64,000 bases of DNA from UBA3069 sp050633465 (GTDB lineage Bacteria; Pseudomonadota; Alphaproteobacteria; Rhodobacterales; Rhodobacteraceae). The notes under the pieces are model-generated. The model was not told the origin of the DNA. It worked only from the letters and a program-made list of their open reading frames with translations, and did not search any database. A program made the position numbers and the translations under genes. Location of the stretch: assembly GCA_050633465.1 (NCBI GenBank), contig JBOEGO010000008.1, forward strand, positions 7,866-71,865. The letters run 5' to 3'. Below are positions 43,398 through 53,114 of this stretch, one piece after another (within the stretch, counting starts at the first letter, position 1; every line of letters begins with the position of its first letter).

Positions 43398-44738
43398 TCA
43401 ATTCATCGACATGGGCAGGAACAGCGAAATTGCAGGCACCATGATCAGCAGGAACAGCACCACCAGATCAATGCCCAGAAACCGCCACAGCCCTGCAAAT
43501 ATCTGGCCGATTTCGATCTTTTCCTCGATCGCGGCGGCCAGAACGAACACGTTCAACCCCACGGGCGGCGTGATCAGGCCAATCTCCAACAGCTTCACAA
43601 TCACCACGCCGAACCAGATCAGGTTCATGCCGTAGCTTTCGACCATCGGGATCATCAGCGGCAGGGTCAGCACCATGATGCCAACCGGATCAAGGAACAT
43701 CCCCAGCACCAGATAGATGACGCAAACCACGAAAATGAACATCCACGGGCCTACGTTTGCCTCTCCCAGCGCGGCGACCAGCGAATTGGACAGGCCGGTC
43801 AGCGCAATCAGCGACACGAAAATCTTGGCGCAGGCCGCGATAAAGAAGATTGCCCCCGTGGTGGTCATGGTTTCGCGCAGCAATGGCACCACATCGCGCA
43901 GCTTGATAAACCCGCGCGCCATGCCCAGCAGGGTCGCGAACAACAGCGAAATCGCCGCCGCCTCGGTTGCGGTGAAAAACCCGCCATAGATGCCGCCGAT
44001 CACCAGAACGAACAGCAACACGGCTGGCCATGACCGCAGCGCCGCCATCAGTTTTTCACGCATGGTGAACACCTGATCCGGCACCGGCGCGATTTCGGGC
44101 GAACGGCGCACCCACAACACGATGACCAGCGCATAGCCCAGCATCGAAATCAGCCCCGGCAGGAACCCCGCCATAAACAGCTGGCTGATCGAGGTTTCGG
44201 TGAAAATGCCATAGATGATGAACAAAACCGAAGGCGGGATAAGCGACCCCAACGTGCCCCCCGCCGCGACGGATGCCGTGGCCAGACGCGGGTCATAGTT
44301 CAGGCGCAGCATTTCGGGGGTGCAAATGCGCCCCATGGTCGATGCACAGGCGATGGACGAACCGGATATGGCCGAAAACCCGCCACAGCCCGCGACCGAT
44401 GCAATGGCCACGCCACCGGGCAAACGCACCAGCCAGACGCGGGCGGCCTCGTATATTTCGGTGGTGATGCCCGCCTTATAGGCGATATGCCCCAGCGCGA
44501 TGAACAGCGGGATCATCGACAGATCGTAGCTGTGCACCAGATCGAAACTGGACGAAAACGACAGCGACAGCGTGGTCCACAGCGCACGTTCGGGCATAAA
44601 GGTGCCCGTGCGCGTGGCAAAGACAATGAAAATCGCCGTGACCGCCACGCCGCCGATGGCATAGGCAATAGGCACGCGGATCGCCAGTAAAAAGATGACG
44701 ACGGCGCAAGCGATGTAACCGATGGTTGCCGGATCCAT
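43398..44738 (-). CDS. TRAP transporter large permease (DctM)
   Basis: A 446-residue membrane protein with about twelve helices and the DctM features (GGFSAISGSSIACASTMGRI, LGSLIPPSVLFIIYGI, FLDPVGIMVLTLPLMIPM, GLITPPVGLNVFVLAA). It forms the sodium-driven channel of a TRAP uptake system with DctQ and DctP next to it. The downstream ligase suggests an organic acid cargo. Confidence 0.93.
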   Translation of the reverse strand: MDPATIGYIACAVVIFLLAIRVPIAYAIGGVAVTAIFIVFATRTGTFMPERALWTTLSLSFSSSFDLVHSYDLSMIPLFIALGHIAYKAGITTEIYEAARVWLVRLPGGVAIASVAGCGGFSAISGSSIACASTMGRICTPEMLRLNYDPRLATASVAAGGTLGSLIPPSVLFIIYGIFTETSISQLFMAGFLPGLISMLGYALVIVLWVRRSPEIAPVPDQVFTMREKLMAALRSWPAVLLFVLVIGGIYGGFFTATEAAAISLLFATLLGMARGFIKLRDVVPLLRETMTTTGAIFFIAACAKIFVSLIALTGLSNSLVAALGEANVGPWMFIFVVCVIYLVLGMFLDPVGIMVLTLPLMIPMVESYGMNLIWFGVVIVKLLEIGLITPPVGLNVFVLAAAIEEKIEIGQIFAGLWRFLGIDLVVLFLLIMVPAISLFLPMSMN

Positions 44739-44750
44739 ATGTGTGATTCC

Positions 44751-45245
44751 TTACAATTCGGCCGGTGCGGGCTTGCCCGTCACCGCGGCCTTTAGATCAA
44801 CCAGAAAAACCTGAACCAGACGCAGCCAGAACATTCCGATCGCCAGCACGAACAATGCGCGGCTGGGCCATTTGGGCAGTTGATATTCGCCGCCATAATG
44901 CGACCCGCGGGCAAAGTTCTTGGAAAACTCCATCCAGCCCGCCACCAGCAGCGACGTAACCACGATCATGCCAATCAACCCCGCCAGAACCGCAATCCAG
45001 CGGTTCAACCCGTCGGGGAAATGGTTGGCGATAAATTCGATTGCAACATGGGCGCGCCGCGCCGTTGCGCCGCTCAGCGGGAACAGGATCGCGGGCACCA
45101 TCAATTCGCGCACCATGATCATACTGTCGGGGATGCCGATCAGAATGACCTCTCGGGCGACAATGTTCAGGGTGATCAGCAGGCACAGCAGCACCACGGC
45201 CACAGCAGCAAGCGTGTCGAGAATCAGCTCGATACGGTTGAACAT
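44751..45245 (-). CDS. TRAP transporter small permease (DctQ)
   Basis: A 164-residue protein with four hydrophobic segments and the typical central layout (DSMIMVRELMVPAILFPLSGATARRAHVAIEF). It bridges the binding protein and DctM. The ATG at 45245 is chosen because GGAG lies seven bases before it. It lies between dctP and dctM, 12 bases before the latter. Confidence 0.88.
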   Translation of the reverse strand: MFNRIELILDTLAAVAVVLLCLLITLNIVAREVILIGIPDSMIMVRELMVPAILFPLSGATARRAHVAIEFIANHFPDGLNRWIAVLAGLIGMIVVTSLLVAGWMEFSKNFARGSHYGGEYQLPKWPSRALFVLAIGMFWLRLVQVFLVDLKAAVTGKPAPAEL

Positions 45246-45369
45246 GGGGTTCTCCAACGGAATTGGGAAATAAAACTTGTCGGTTTTGCGCTGCCCCGAT
45301 CCTGACGGGAGGGCCAGAAAACGGGGCAGGCATCGGGCAATGCTGCGACAGATCGCAGATGCTTGCCCT

Positions 45370-46425
45370 TTACTTCCAGGGCAGGCCGTCTGCTTCCATC
45401 ACGGCTTCCCATTTGTCGATCAGGGCATACAGCTCGTTCAGCAGGGCGGTGCCATCGGTGCCAACGGCTTCGGCGTCAACCTTCCACTTTTCGATCATCG
45501 GCGCGCTGGTTTCGCTCATCTTGTCGTAACCGGCATCGCTCAGCTTGACGAATTCAACTGCGTCGTCGCCCGTTGTCAGGGTTTCCAGCGCCTTGACGTC
45601 GGCCTCTTCCAGTGCCTCGCCATAGAAATTCATCACATCGGGACCGATGCTCAGAATGGCGGCTTGCTGTTCTTCGGTCAGGGACAGGAACCTGTCCTTG
45701 TTCATCACGGTGGCAAGGCTGGTCACAGTGGAATAGCGCAGCTCGGTCATGGTGTCGATTTCCTCGTTCAACTTCGAGGCGACGGCGTAATAGGCATAGG
45801 TGACCGAACAATCAATCAGGCCGGTTTCCATGCTTTGATACACGTCATAGATCGGCATGTTGACCATGTTACCGCCCAGCGCGGCCAGAACATCACCCGA
45901 CGATCCGGTATGGGCAATTTTGGTGCCTTTGATGTCTTCGATCGAACGAATGCCATCGCCGCGACAGGCCAGAATGGCGGGCGACAGGGAAAACGGCGCG
46001 ATATAGACCAGATTCATTTCGTCCAGACGTTCCTGCAACCGTTCGTTGGTGGTGAACATCTCATACACCGCCTGCATCATCACCCAAGGGTGCGCAGGTT
46101 TGTCCAGCAACAGACCGGCCATTTGCAATTCGGGGAATTCCGATGCGGAATAGGCGCCGATGATCACGCCCAGATCGGCCACACCAACGGAAAAGGATCC
46201 AAGCGCGGCATTGGTTTTGAACAGCGCGCCACCCCAGTTCTGGTCAACGGTCACTTCGCCGTTTGTGCGCTCGGCAATTTGTTCTGCGATGTAATTCACC
46301 GCCTTGGCGCGCACACCACGATTGGGGCCGGGTTCATTGGCGATCAGACTGGTTTCGGCCTGCGCCGTTGCGGCGGTGACGGCCAGAATGGCCGCGCTTA
46401 GCGTGGTTTTGAAAAATGTGTTCAT
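45370..46425 (-). CDS. TRAP transporter substrate-binding protein (DctP)
   Basis: A 351-residue periplasmic binding protein with a signal peptide ending AAATAQA-like (MNTFFKTTLSAAILAVTAAT). The arginine that usually pairs with the substrate carboxylate is likely in ILACRGDGIRSIEDIKGTKI. A strong GGAGGAC lies before the ATG at 46425. It is the first gene of dctP-dctQ-dctM-ligase and has a candidate regulator site upstream. The cargo is probably a carboxylate. Confidence 0.9.
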   Translation of the reverse strand: MNTFFKTTLSAAILAVTAATAQAETSLIANEPGPNRGVRAKAVNYIAEQIAERTNGEVTVDQNWGGALFKTNAALGSFSVGVADLGVIIGAYSASEFPELQMAGLLLDKPAHPWVMMQAVYEMFTTNERLQERLDEMNLVYIAPFSLSPAILACRGDGIRSIEDIKGTKIAHTGSSGDVLAALGGNMVNMPIYDVYQSMETGLIDCSVTYAYYAVASKLNEEIDTMTELRYSTVTSLATVMNKDRFLSLTEEQQAAILSIGPDVMNFYGEALEEADVKALETLTTGDDAVEFVKLSDAGYDKMSETSAPMIEKWKVDAEAVGTDGTALLNELYALIDKWEAVMEADGLPWK

Positions 46426-46487
46426 GGATAGTCCTCCCTGTGACCAGCCGGGCCTTGTGCCCGGTCTGTCCTCCGTTAAAAATGATA

Positions 46488-46508
46488 GCAAGATAACTAT
46501 AATCTAGC
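46488..46508. promoter_or_regulatory. candidate MarR-type operator GCAAGATAA-CTA-TAATCTAGC upstream of dctP
   Basis: Inverted half-sites GCAAGATAA and GCTAGATTA (reverse strand), 7 of 9 bases alike, lie about 63 bases before the dctP start in an AT-rich gap. The half-site recurs at 50288-50299, 58051-58059 and 58066-58077. Confidence 0.55.
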
Positions 46509-46563
46509 AACCTATTTGCTGACAAATTATAACCCTGCTTTGCAGATAGATCCGGGCGCAACC

Positions 46564-47547
46564 CTAAGCTGTTGCGCGGGCCAGCTGCGCCGAAAGCCGT
46601 TGCTGCGCGGCGTTGAATTCGCGCTCCAGCCGGGCGACCAGATCGGCCACGGGCACCACATCATGCACCGCGCCAATTCCCTGCCCCGAACCCCATATCT
46701 CTTTCCAGCTTTTGGGTTTTTCGCGATCTTCGGCGAAATTCATCTTGGATGGATCGGACCGTTCCAACGCGTCAGGGTCCATGCCCGCCGCCGCGATCGA
46801 CGGTTTCAAATAGTTGCCCCAGACGCCGGTAAACAGGTTGGAATATACGATGTCCTCGGCCCCTGATCCGGCGACCATCTGTTTGTAACCGGGGACGGCG
46901 TTGGCCTCTTGCGTGGCGATGAATGCCGACCCGGCGTATCCGCCATCGGCGCCCATCGCCATGGCGGCCAAAATCGAATCGCCCCGCGCGATGGCGCCGG
47001 ACAGGAACAGTGGCCCGTTGAACCAGTCGCGGATTTCACCGATCAGGGCCAGCGGTGATTGCGCACCCGCATGGCCCCCCGCCCCTGCGGCCACGGCGAC
47101 CAGCCCGTCCGCGCCCTTTTCAATCGCTTTGTGGGCGAAACGGTTGTTGATCACGTCATGCAACACGATGCCGCCACCGGAATGCGCGGCCTCGTTCACC
47201 TCGACCCGCGCGCCCAATGACGTGATCCAGATCGGCACCTTGTGGCGGGCGCAGATTTCCAGATCGCGGTCCAGCCGTGCATTGGATTTATGAACGATCT
47301 GGTTGACGGCAAAAGGCGCGGCGGGATTGTCGGGATTGGCCTGATTGTGGCGGTCCAGCTCTTCTTCGATCCGGGTCAGCCACTCGTCCAGGCTTTGCCC
47401 GTCTTTTTCGCGGGCGTTCAGCGCAGGGAATGACCCGACAATTCCCGCCTTGCACTGGGCAATCACCAGTTCGGGGGTCGAGATGATGAACAGCGGGCTG
47501 GCGATCAGCGGCAGGCGCAGGTTTTGCATTTGGATGGGAAGTGTCAT
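46564..47547 (-). CDS. nitronate monooxygenase-like FMN protein
   Basis: A 327-residue TIM-barrel flavoprotein of the nitronate monooxygenase/2-nitropropane dioxygenase family. The marks are LPLIASPLFIISTPELVIAQ at the start, the catalytic-site GAGGHAGAQSP and ARGDSILAAMAMGADGGYAGSAFI. Members beside acyl-CoA genes may act as enoyl-CoA reductases or quinone reductases rather than on nitronates, so the reaction is open. It is 33 bases after the CaiB gene on the same strand. Confidence 0.8.
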   Translation of the reverse strand: MTLPIQMQNLRLPLIASPLFIISTPELVIAQCKAGIVGSFPALNAREKDGQSLDEWLTRIEEELDRHNQANPDNPAAPFAVNQIVHKSNARLDRDLEICARHKVPIWITSLGARVEVNEAAHSGGGIVLHDVINNRFAHKAIEKGADGLVAVAAGAGGHAGAQSPLALIGEIRDWFNGPLFLSGAIARGDSILAAMAMGADGGYAGSAFIATQEANAVPGYKQMVAGSGAEDIVYSNLFTGVWGNYLKPSIAAAGMDPDALERSDPSKMNFAEDREKPKSWKEIWGSGQGIGAVHDVVPVADLVARLEREFNAAQQRLSAQLARATA

Positions 47548-47580
47548 GTCTTTTCCTCCGGTCAGGTCTGGCTACTTGGG

Positions 47581-48726
47581 TCAGGCAACGGTGCCTTGCG
47601 CGAATAATTGTTCGATCTCGGCCGCATCCAGCCCCGCGTCCTGCAACACCGCACGGCTGTTGGCACCGGGGGCGGGGGGCGTGGATGGCAGCGGCAAAAC
47701 GGTGCCGCCGAAACGCGGCGCGGGCATGGGTTGCACCGGGCCATCGGGCGCGAATGTGCCCCGCGCAATGTTATGGGGGTGGGTTGCGGCTTCGGACGGG
47801 CTAAGGACGGGGGCGAAACAGGCGTCGGACCCTTCCAGCAGCTCCACCCAATGGGCGCGGGGTTGCGACAAAAACAGCGCCGTGAACCGGGCACGCATGT
47901 CGGGCCATGTGGCGGGGTCGTCGCGATCACCGATCTGGTCGGCCTCCAGCCCCAACAGGCCCAACAGACAGGCCCAGAATTTGGGCTCCAACGCGCCGAT
48001 GGTGATCCATCCACCGTCCGCGCATTCGTAAACCCCATACCATGGCACACCACCGTCCAGCGCGTTCGCGGCGCGCTCGTCTGTCCAGCGGCCCATGGCG
48101 CGGCGGCTGTAGATCATGCTCATCAATGCGGTGGTGCCATCGCAAATCGCCGCATCCACCACATCGCCGCGCCCGGTGCGTGCGGCCTGTAACAGCCCCG
48201 TCACCATGCCAAAGGCCAGAAACATGCCGCCGCCGCCGAAATCACCCAGCAGGTTCATCGGAAAGCTGGGCTTGTGCCCCGCCTCGCCCGTGGACCACAA
48301 GGCGCCGGACAGCGCGATATAGTTCAGGTCATGCCCCGCCGTATGCGCCACGGGGCCATCCTGCCCCCAGCCGGTCATACGGCCATAGACCAGCGCAGGG
48401 TTGACCGCATGGGCAGCATCGGGGCCAAGCCCCAGCCGCTCCATCACGCCGGGGCGGAACCCTTCGATCAACCCGTCAGCACCGGCCATCAACCGCAGCG
48501 CCAGCGCCACCGCATCGGGGTTTTTCAGATCCAGCGCGATGGATTTGCGACCCCGCGCCATGTAATCCAGTTCGGGCTGGTCCGCCACGGCCCCCGAACG
48601 GTCGATGCGGATCACCTCGGCCCCCATATCGGCCAGCATCATGCCCGCGAACGGACCCGGACCAATGCCCGCGAATTCAATGATGCGCAGCCCCGCAAGC
48701 GGGGGCGCAGATGCGTTATCCAGCAT
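47581..48726 (-). CDS. CaiB/BaiF family, alpha-methylacyl-CoA racemase-like
   Basis: A 381-residue protein. H132 in GHDLNYIALSGAL and D162 in NLLGDFGGGGM match the racemase His/Asp pair of AMACR/MCR, with the same 30-residue spacing, rather than the single Asp of CoA transferases. It would interconvert R and S 2-methyl-branched acyl-CoAs so that beta-oxidation can proceed. The ATG at 48726 has AGGA at about seven bases. It lies between the MarR gene and the nitronate monooxygenase gene. Confidence 0.85.
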   Translation of the reverse strand: MLDNASAPPLAGLRIIEFAGIGPGPFAGMMLADMGAEVIRIDRSGAVADQPELDYMARGRKSIALDLKNPDAVALALRLMAGADGLIEGFRPGVMERLGLGPDAAHAVNPALVYGRMTGWGQDGPVAHTAGHDLNYIALSGALWSTGEAGHKPSFPMNLLGDFGGGGMFLAFGMVTGLLQAARTGRGDVVDAAICDGTTALMSMIYSRRAMGRWTDERAANALDGGVPWYGVYECADGGWITIGALEPKFWACLLGLLGLEADQIGDRDDPATWPDMRARFTALFLSQPRAHWVELLEGSDACFAPVLSPSEAATHPHNIARGTFAPDGPVQPMPAPRFGGTVLPLPSTPPAPGANSRAVLQDAGLDAAEIEQLFAQGTVA

Positions 48727-48774
48727 CCGGTATCCTTTCATGATTGGCGGGTCACCCCGCCCCGATCGCAGGCC

Positions 48775-49224
48775 CTAGCGGCTTGCGATTGCCGTTTTCA
48801 GATTGCTGCGCATCTGGCGCAGCACCTTCAGCGTGACTTGCAGATCGGCGTCGCAAATGCCTGCATTGGCAATCTCGTCCACCTCGAAAATGGTCTGCGT
48901 CATCACCTTGACCAGCGCCTTGGCCTTGGTCGTGGCATAGATGCGGTTGGAACGGCGGTCATCGGGGTCGGCGCGGCGTTCTACAAACCCGCGCGCCTCT
49001 AGCCGGTCGATCAGTTTTGACGTGGTGACAGTGGCAATTTCCAGACGGCTGGCCAGTTCGGCCTGCCGCAACCCGTTTTCACGGATCAAATGCACCAATA
49101 CCCACCCCTGTGACATGGTCATGTCATGGGGTTTCAGGAAAGAGTCAAAAATGATGGCACGAAAGCGGGCAATATCCTGATACACAGGATTATTGTCTGC
49201 GCTTAGGGACGTCTCTTTTGGCAT
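48775..49224 (-). CDS. MarR family transcriptional regulator
   Basis: A 149-residue winged-helix regulator with MTMSQGWVLVHLIRENGLRQAELASRLEIATVTTSKLIDRLEARGFVERR split as HTH and wing, and the wing DPDDRRSNRIYATTKA. The ATG at 49224 is chosen because AGGA lies five bases before it. It sits inside the acyl-CoA cluster and is the best candidate to bind the GCWAGATWA half-sites. Control by an acyl-CoA or free acid ligand is inferred. Confidence 0.85.
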   Translation of the reverse strand: MPKETSLSADNNPVYQDIARFRAIIFDSFLKPHDMTMSQGWVLVHLIRENGLRQAELASRLEIATVTTSKLIDRLEARGFVERRADPDDRRSNRIYATTKAKALVKVMTQTIFEVDEIANAGICDADLQVTLKVLRQMRSNLKTAIASR

Positions 49225-49324
49225 TATTTCCTGTTCCATGTCGGACTGACCGCCAGATCGCAATTCCTTACGCGAGGCGCGGATTCAAATCAAGTTTTCG
49301 AACCCCGCGCCCCGTTTCCATGCC

Positions 49325-50227
49325 CTAGATCGGGTCCCATGCGAACACATCCGCCGAACGGTCCAGATCGAAAAAGCTGGCCTTCATCGCAGGCAGGGCG
49401 TGGTCGCGCACGGTTTCCGGCGTCCACCCTTCGGACCGATGCACCGAACGGATCGGGCGCGGCTGGCTCATCAGGAAAATCTCGTTGTTGCGAATGCAGA
49501 AAATCTGCCCCGTCGTGTCGCAATCGGGCGCAGCCAGGGCCACGCATAAGGGTGCGATTTTCGCCGGTGTCATTTCCTTGATCCGCTCCACGCGGGCTTT
49601 TTCGGCATCGGTTTTCGCGGGGATGGTGCCGATCAGACGCGACCACGCAAAGGGCGCGATACAATTGGACCGCACGTTGAACCGCGCCATATCCAGCGCC
49701 AGCGACTTTGACAGCCCGACGATGCCCATTTTCGCCGCCGAATAATTCGCCTGCCCGAAATTGCCGATCAAACCCGAGGTCGAGGTGAAGTTCAGAAAAC
49801 ACCCCGAAGCCTGCATCTTGAATTGTTTCGCCACGGCCTGCGCCATGTTGAAACTGCCCTTCAGATGCACGGCGATCACGGAATCCCAGTCCGCTTCGGT
49901 CATCTTGTGGAAAATCACGTCGCGCAGGATGCCCGCATTGTTGACCACCACGTCGATGGCTCCGAATTCGTCCATCGCCTGTTGATACATGGCATCCGCG
50001 TCGGCGGCCTTGGCCACATTGCCGAAATTCGCCGTGGCCTCGCCGCCATTGGCGCGGATTTCGTTCACCACCTCTTGCGCGGGGGTCGCATCGGCGCCTG
50101 CGCCATCTGCCGCACCGCCCAGATCGTTGACAATCACGCGCCCGCCATGTGCGGCCATCATCAGCGCAATATCGCGCCCGATGCCACGGCCCGCTCCGGT
50201 TACGACCACTACCTTACCATCCAGCAT
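49325..50227 (-). CDS. short-chain dehydrogenase, MFE-2 dehydrogenase-like (3R-hydroxyacyl-CoA)
   Basis: A 300-residue SDR. The cofactor motif is VVTGAGRGIGRDIA, the next strand ends VNDLGGAADGAGADATPAQ, and the active-site Ser and Tyr/Lys are in NFTSTSGLIGNFGQANYSAAKMG. The DLGG stretch with its long loop is typical of the dehydrogenase part of peroxisomal MFE-2/FOX2. With the MaoC hydratase at 57155-58015 it could perform the R-hydroxyacyl route. GGAGGAGGAC precedes the ATG at 50227. Confidence 0.8.
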   Translation of the reverse strand: MLDGKVVVVTGAGRGIGRDIALMMAAHGGRVIVNDLGGAADGAGADATPAQEVVNEIRANGGEATANFGNVAKAADADAMYQQAMDEFGAIDVVVNNAGILRDVIFHKMTEADWDSVIAVHLKGSFNMAQAVAKQFKMQASGCFLNFTSTSGLIGNFGQANYSAAKMGIVGLSKSLALDMARFNVRSNCIAPFAWSRLIGTIPAKTDAEKARVERIKEMTPAKIAPLCVALAAPDCDTTGQIFCIRNNEIFLMSQPRPIRSVHRSEGWTPETVRDHALPAMKASFFDLDRSADVFAWDPI

Positions 50228-50266
50228 TCTGTCCTCCTCCTCGAGCAATTTGCTTGGCCACATATT

Positions 50267-50299
50267 TAATTAGCTTGCTCACTGTTTGCAAGATAATTA
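50267..50299. promoter_or_regulatory. candidate operator in the SDR/acyl-CoA dehydrogenase divergent promoter
   Basis: An inverted repeat with 12-bp arms, TAATTAGCTTGC (50267-50278) and GCAAGATAATTA (50288-50299), one mismatch, 9-base spacer. It lies midway between the divergent starts at 50227 and 50342. The right arm shares GTTTGCAAGAT-ATTA with the site at 58062-58077. Confidence 0.65.
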
Positions 50300-50341
50300 T
50301 GCTGTCGATAACAAAACGCATCAGCGGGAGGAGGAAACCCA

Positions 50342-51493
50342 ATGTTCGAACGCTCCATATTCAACGAAGACCACGAAATGTTTCGCGATCAGGTTCGCCG
50401 GTTTGTCGAAAATGAAATCACACCACATCACGCAGAATGGGAAAAACAGGGATTCGTCAGCCGCGAGGCATGGCTGAAGGCCGGTGAAAACGGGTTGCTA
50501 TGCCCCGCCATGCCCGAGGAATACGGCGGCGCAGGTGCCGATTTCATGTTCTCCATGATCGTGATGGAGGAACTGTCGCGCGCAGGTGCATTGGGGCCGG
50601 GTTTTTCCCTGCATTCCGATATCGTTGCGCCCTATATCCTGCACTACGGCAATGATGCGCTGAAACAGAAATGGCTGCCGGAAATGGCCGCGGGCCGTGC
50701 CATCGGGGCCATCGCCATGACCGAACCCGCCGCAGGGTCCGACGTGCAGGGCATCAAAACCACCGCCATCCGCGATGGCGACGATTTCGTCATCAACGGG
50801 CAAAAGGTGTTCATCACCAATGGCGGAAATTGCGATATTCTGGTGCTGGCCTGCAAAACCGACCCGTCGCAAGGGGCCAAAGGCACCAGCCTGATTCTGG
50901 TCGAAGCAGACCGCGCCGGTTTCACCAAGGGCACCCTGCTGGAAAAAGTCGGCTGGAAGGCCCAGGACACCGCCGAGCTGTTCTTTGACAATGTGCGCGT
51001 GCCCGCCAGCAACCTGTTGGGCGTCGAGGGGCGCGGTTTCTATCAACTGATGGAGCAACTGCCACAGGAACGGCTGATTCAGGCGGTGCGGGCCTCGGCT
51101 GCATTAGAGGCGGCGCTGGAATGGACAGTGGAACACACGACCCAGCGCAAGGCATTCGGCCGCGCCATCGCCGATTTCCAGAACACCCGTTTCAAACTGG
51201 CCGAGATAAAGGCCCAGGCCGTGGTCATGCGCATTTTCACCGACAAATGTCTGGAAATGCATATGGAGAAGAAACTGGATGCCGTGGACGCCGCATTGGC
51301 GAAAATGGTCACATCCGAAACCCTGTGCAAATGTCTGGATGAATGCCTGCAACTGTTTGGCGGCTATGGCTATATGTGGGAATATCCCGTTGCACGCGCA
51401 TGGGCCGATGCCCGCGTGGGCCGGATCGCGGGCGGCACTGGCGAAATCATGCGCGAAATCGTGGGCCGTTCGGTCACAGGGGGCGCGAAATGA
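50342..51493 (+). CDS. acyl-CoA dehydrogenase
   Basis: A 383-residue FAD enzyme that makes the 2,3-double bond of acyl-CoA. FAD-site motifs are AIAMTEPAAGSDVQGIKT and VFITNGGNCDILVL. The C-terminal signature is GGYGYMWEYPVARAWADARV then IAGGTGEIMREIVGR. The GGTGEIM form resembles LCAD-type enzymes, where the catalytic Glu sits on helix G, and a Glu is found there in SAALEAALEWT. It is ATGA-coupled to the downstream ligase. Confidence 0.93.
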   Translation: MFERSIFNEDHEMFRDQVRRFVENEITPHHAEWEKQGFVSREAWLKAGENGLLCPAMPEEYGGAGADFMFSMIVMEELSRAGALGPGFSLHSDIVAPYILHYGNDALKQKWLPEMAAGRAIGAIAMTEPAAGSDVQGIKTTAIRDGDDFVINGQKVFITNGGNCDILVLACKTDPSQGAKGTSLILVEADRAGFTKGTLLEKVGWKAQDTAELFFDNVRVPASNLLGVEGRGFYQLMEQLPQERLIQAVRASAALEAALEWTVEHTTQRKAFGRAIADFQNTRFKLAEIKAQAVVMRIFTDKCLEMHMEKKLDAVDAALAKMVTSETLCKCLDECLQLFGGYGYMWEYPVARAWADARVGRIAGGTGEIMREIVGRSVTGGAK

Positions 51494-53061
51494 TCCAGTT
51501 TCCGGATTTTATCCGCAAATACGCAGCGACCACGCCCGACCGGCGCGCGCTGCATTTTGAAGGGCGCGATTTCACTTGGGCACAGTTCAATGACCGCTGC
51601 CATCGCATGGCGCAGGCGCTGGTCAATCTGGGCGTGGAACCGGGCGGGCGCGTTGCCTTTCTGGGCCAGAATTCGCATTGGCTGGTCGAAACCTATTTCA
51701 CCCCCTGCATGATCGGCGCCATCGCGGTGCCGATCAATTTCCGCCTGTCCGAATCGGAAATGGTTGACCTGATCGCCGATTGCACCCCCACCGTGCTGAT
51801 CGTGGATCGCCATTTTCAGGACCGCGCAGCAGACCTGATGCGGCTGTGCCCCTCCCTGAAACACCTGATTTTCGCCGATTGGGACACGCCGACCGACAGC
51901 TTGCCCGCCGACACGATCCATTATGGCACCCTGCTGGCCGAAACCCCGCCGGTTGCCAATGATGCCTTTGTGGACCGGGCCAGCAAATCCGACGACACCA
52001 TGATCCTGTTTTACACATCCGGCACCACGGGCGCGCCCAAGGGCGTGATGCTGTCGCATTCCAACCTCTTGGTGAATGCCACCGGATCGGGACACCTCTA
52101 CGGGTTCCTGCAAGAGGACGTGCTGCTGCTCTCCGGCCCGATGTTCCACCTTGGCACCGGCAGCCGTGTCTATACCGCGCTGGCCTATGGCGCGACCATG
52201 GTGGTGCAGTCGAAATTCGAAGTGACCGAAACCATGCAGATGATCGAGGCACAGAAAATTTCGACCATGACGCTGGTCCCTACCATGCTCAGCATGATCA
52301 TGGACCACCCGGAATTTTCGCGCTTCGATTTCAGCTCGATCCGCTGCCTGACCTATGGCGCATCCCCGATGCCGATCAAACTGATGGAACGCGCGCTGGA
52401 TGCCATCCCCGGCATCGTGTTCTGTCAGGGCTATGGCATGACCGAAACCTCGCCCGTGCTGACGGTGCTGCCCCCCGCCGATCACGTGCCGGGCAACCCG
52501 ATGATTGGCAAACTGGCCTCGGTCGGGAAGCCGATGATCTATGCCGAACTGCGCGTGGTCGACGAGGATGACAACCCAGTGCCGACAGGCCAGTCAGGCG
52601 AGGTTTTGGTGCGTGGCCCGCAGGTGATGAACGGCTATTGGAACCGCCCCGACGACACCGCCCATGCCATGCGCGGCGGGTTTTATCACACCGGCGATGC
52701 CGGATATCTGGACGAAGACGGGTATCTGTTTCTGGTCGGGCGCACCAAGGAAATGATCATTTCCGGCGGTGAAAACGTCTATCCGATCGAAACCGAAAAC
52801 GCGCTGTCCAAACATGCGGCTGTGGCGCAAAGCGCGGTGCTGGGCCTGCCCCATCCCCATTGGGGGGAAACGGTGCATGCCGTGGTTGCCCTGCATGATG
52901 GCGCATCCGCTGACGAAACCGATCTGATCGCCCATTGCCGCGAATTGATCGCGCATTACAAGGCACCGCGCGGCATCACGATCTGGGACGGGGCGCTGCC
53001 GCTGTCGCCCACCAACAAGATCGACAAAAACGCAATCCGGCGGGCGCTGCTGGATAAATAA
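51490..53061 (+). CDS. acyl-CoA synthetase (FadD-like AMP-dependent ligase)
   Basis: A 523-residue class I adenylate-forming enzyme with LFYTSGTTGAPKGVMLSH, FCQGYGMTETSPV and the catalytic lysine in LPLSPTNKIDKNAIRR. The start ATG overlaps the acyl-CoA dehydrogenase stop, so the two are made together. The cluster has a second ligase at 41844-43385, which suggests either two substrates or activation of an intermediate released as free acid. Confidence 0.9.
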   Translation: MIQFPDFIRKYAATTPDRRALHFEGRDFTWAQFNDRCHRMAQALVNLGVEPGGRVAFLGQNSHWLVETYFTPCMIGAIAVPINFRLSESEMVDLIADCTPTVLIVDRHFQDRAADLMRLCPSLKHLIFADWDTPTDSLPADTIHYGTLLAETPPVANDAFVDRASKSDDTMILFYTSGTTGAPKGVMLSHSNLLVNATGSGHLYGFLQEDVLLLSGPMFHLGTGSRVYTALAYGATMVVQSKFEVTETMQMIEAQKISTMTLVPTMLSMIMDHPEFSRFDFSSIRCLTYGASPMPIKLMERALDAIPGIVFCQGYGMTETSPVLTVLPPADHVPGNPMIGKLASVGKPMIYAELRVVDEDDNPVPTGQSGEVLVRGPQVMNGYWNRPDDTAHAMRGGFYHTGDAGYLDEDGYLFLVGRTKEMIISGGENVYPIETENALSKHAAVAQSAVLGLPHPHWGETVHAVVALHDGASADETDLIAHCRELIAHYKAPRGITIWDGALPLSPTNKIDKNAIRRALLDK

Positions 53062-53071
53062 CACAAGGAAA

Positions 53072-53101
53072 ACAGTGCCCCTATCATCGGGGGGGCACTG
53101 T
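53072..53101. terminator. bidirectional hairpin between convergent ligase and tandem CaiB genes
   Basis: A perfect 10-bp stem, ACAGTGCCCC/GGGGCACTGT, with a 10-base loop, preceded on the plus strand by A-rich AAGGAAA (U-rich for the minus transcript). It sits in the 53-base gap between convergent genes. Confidence 0.75.
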
Positions 53102-53114
53102 CCATTCACCCCAG

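Noticed and set aside
46557..46577. GCGCAAC/GTTGCGC inverted repeat at the nitronate monooxygenase stop
   Set aside because: It is short, lies partly in coding sequence and has no T-tract, so I do not call it a terminator.
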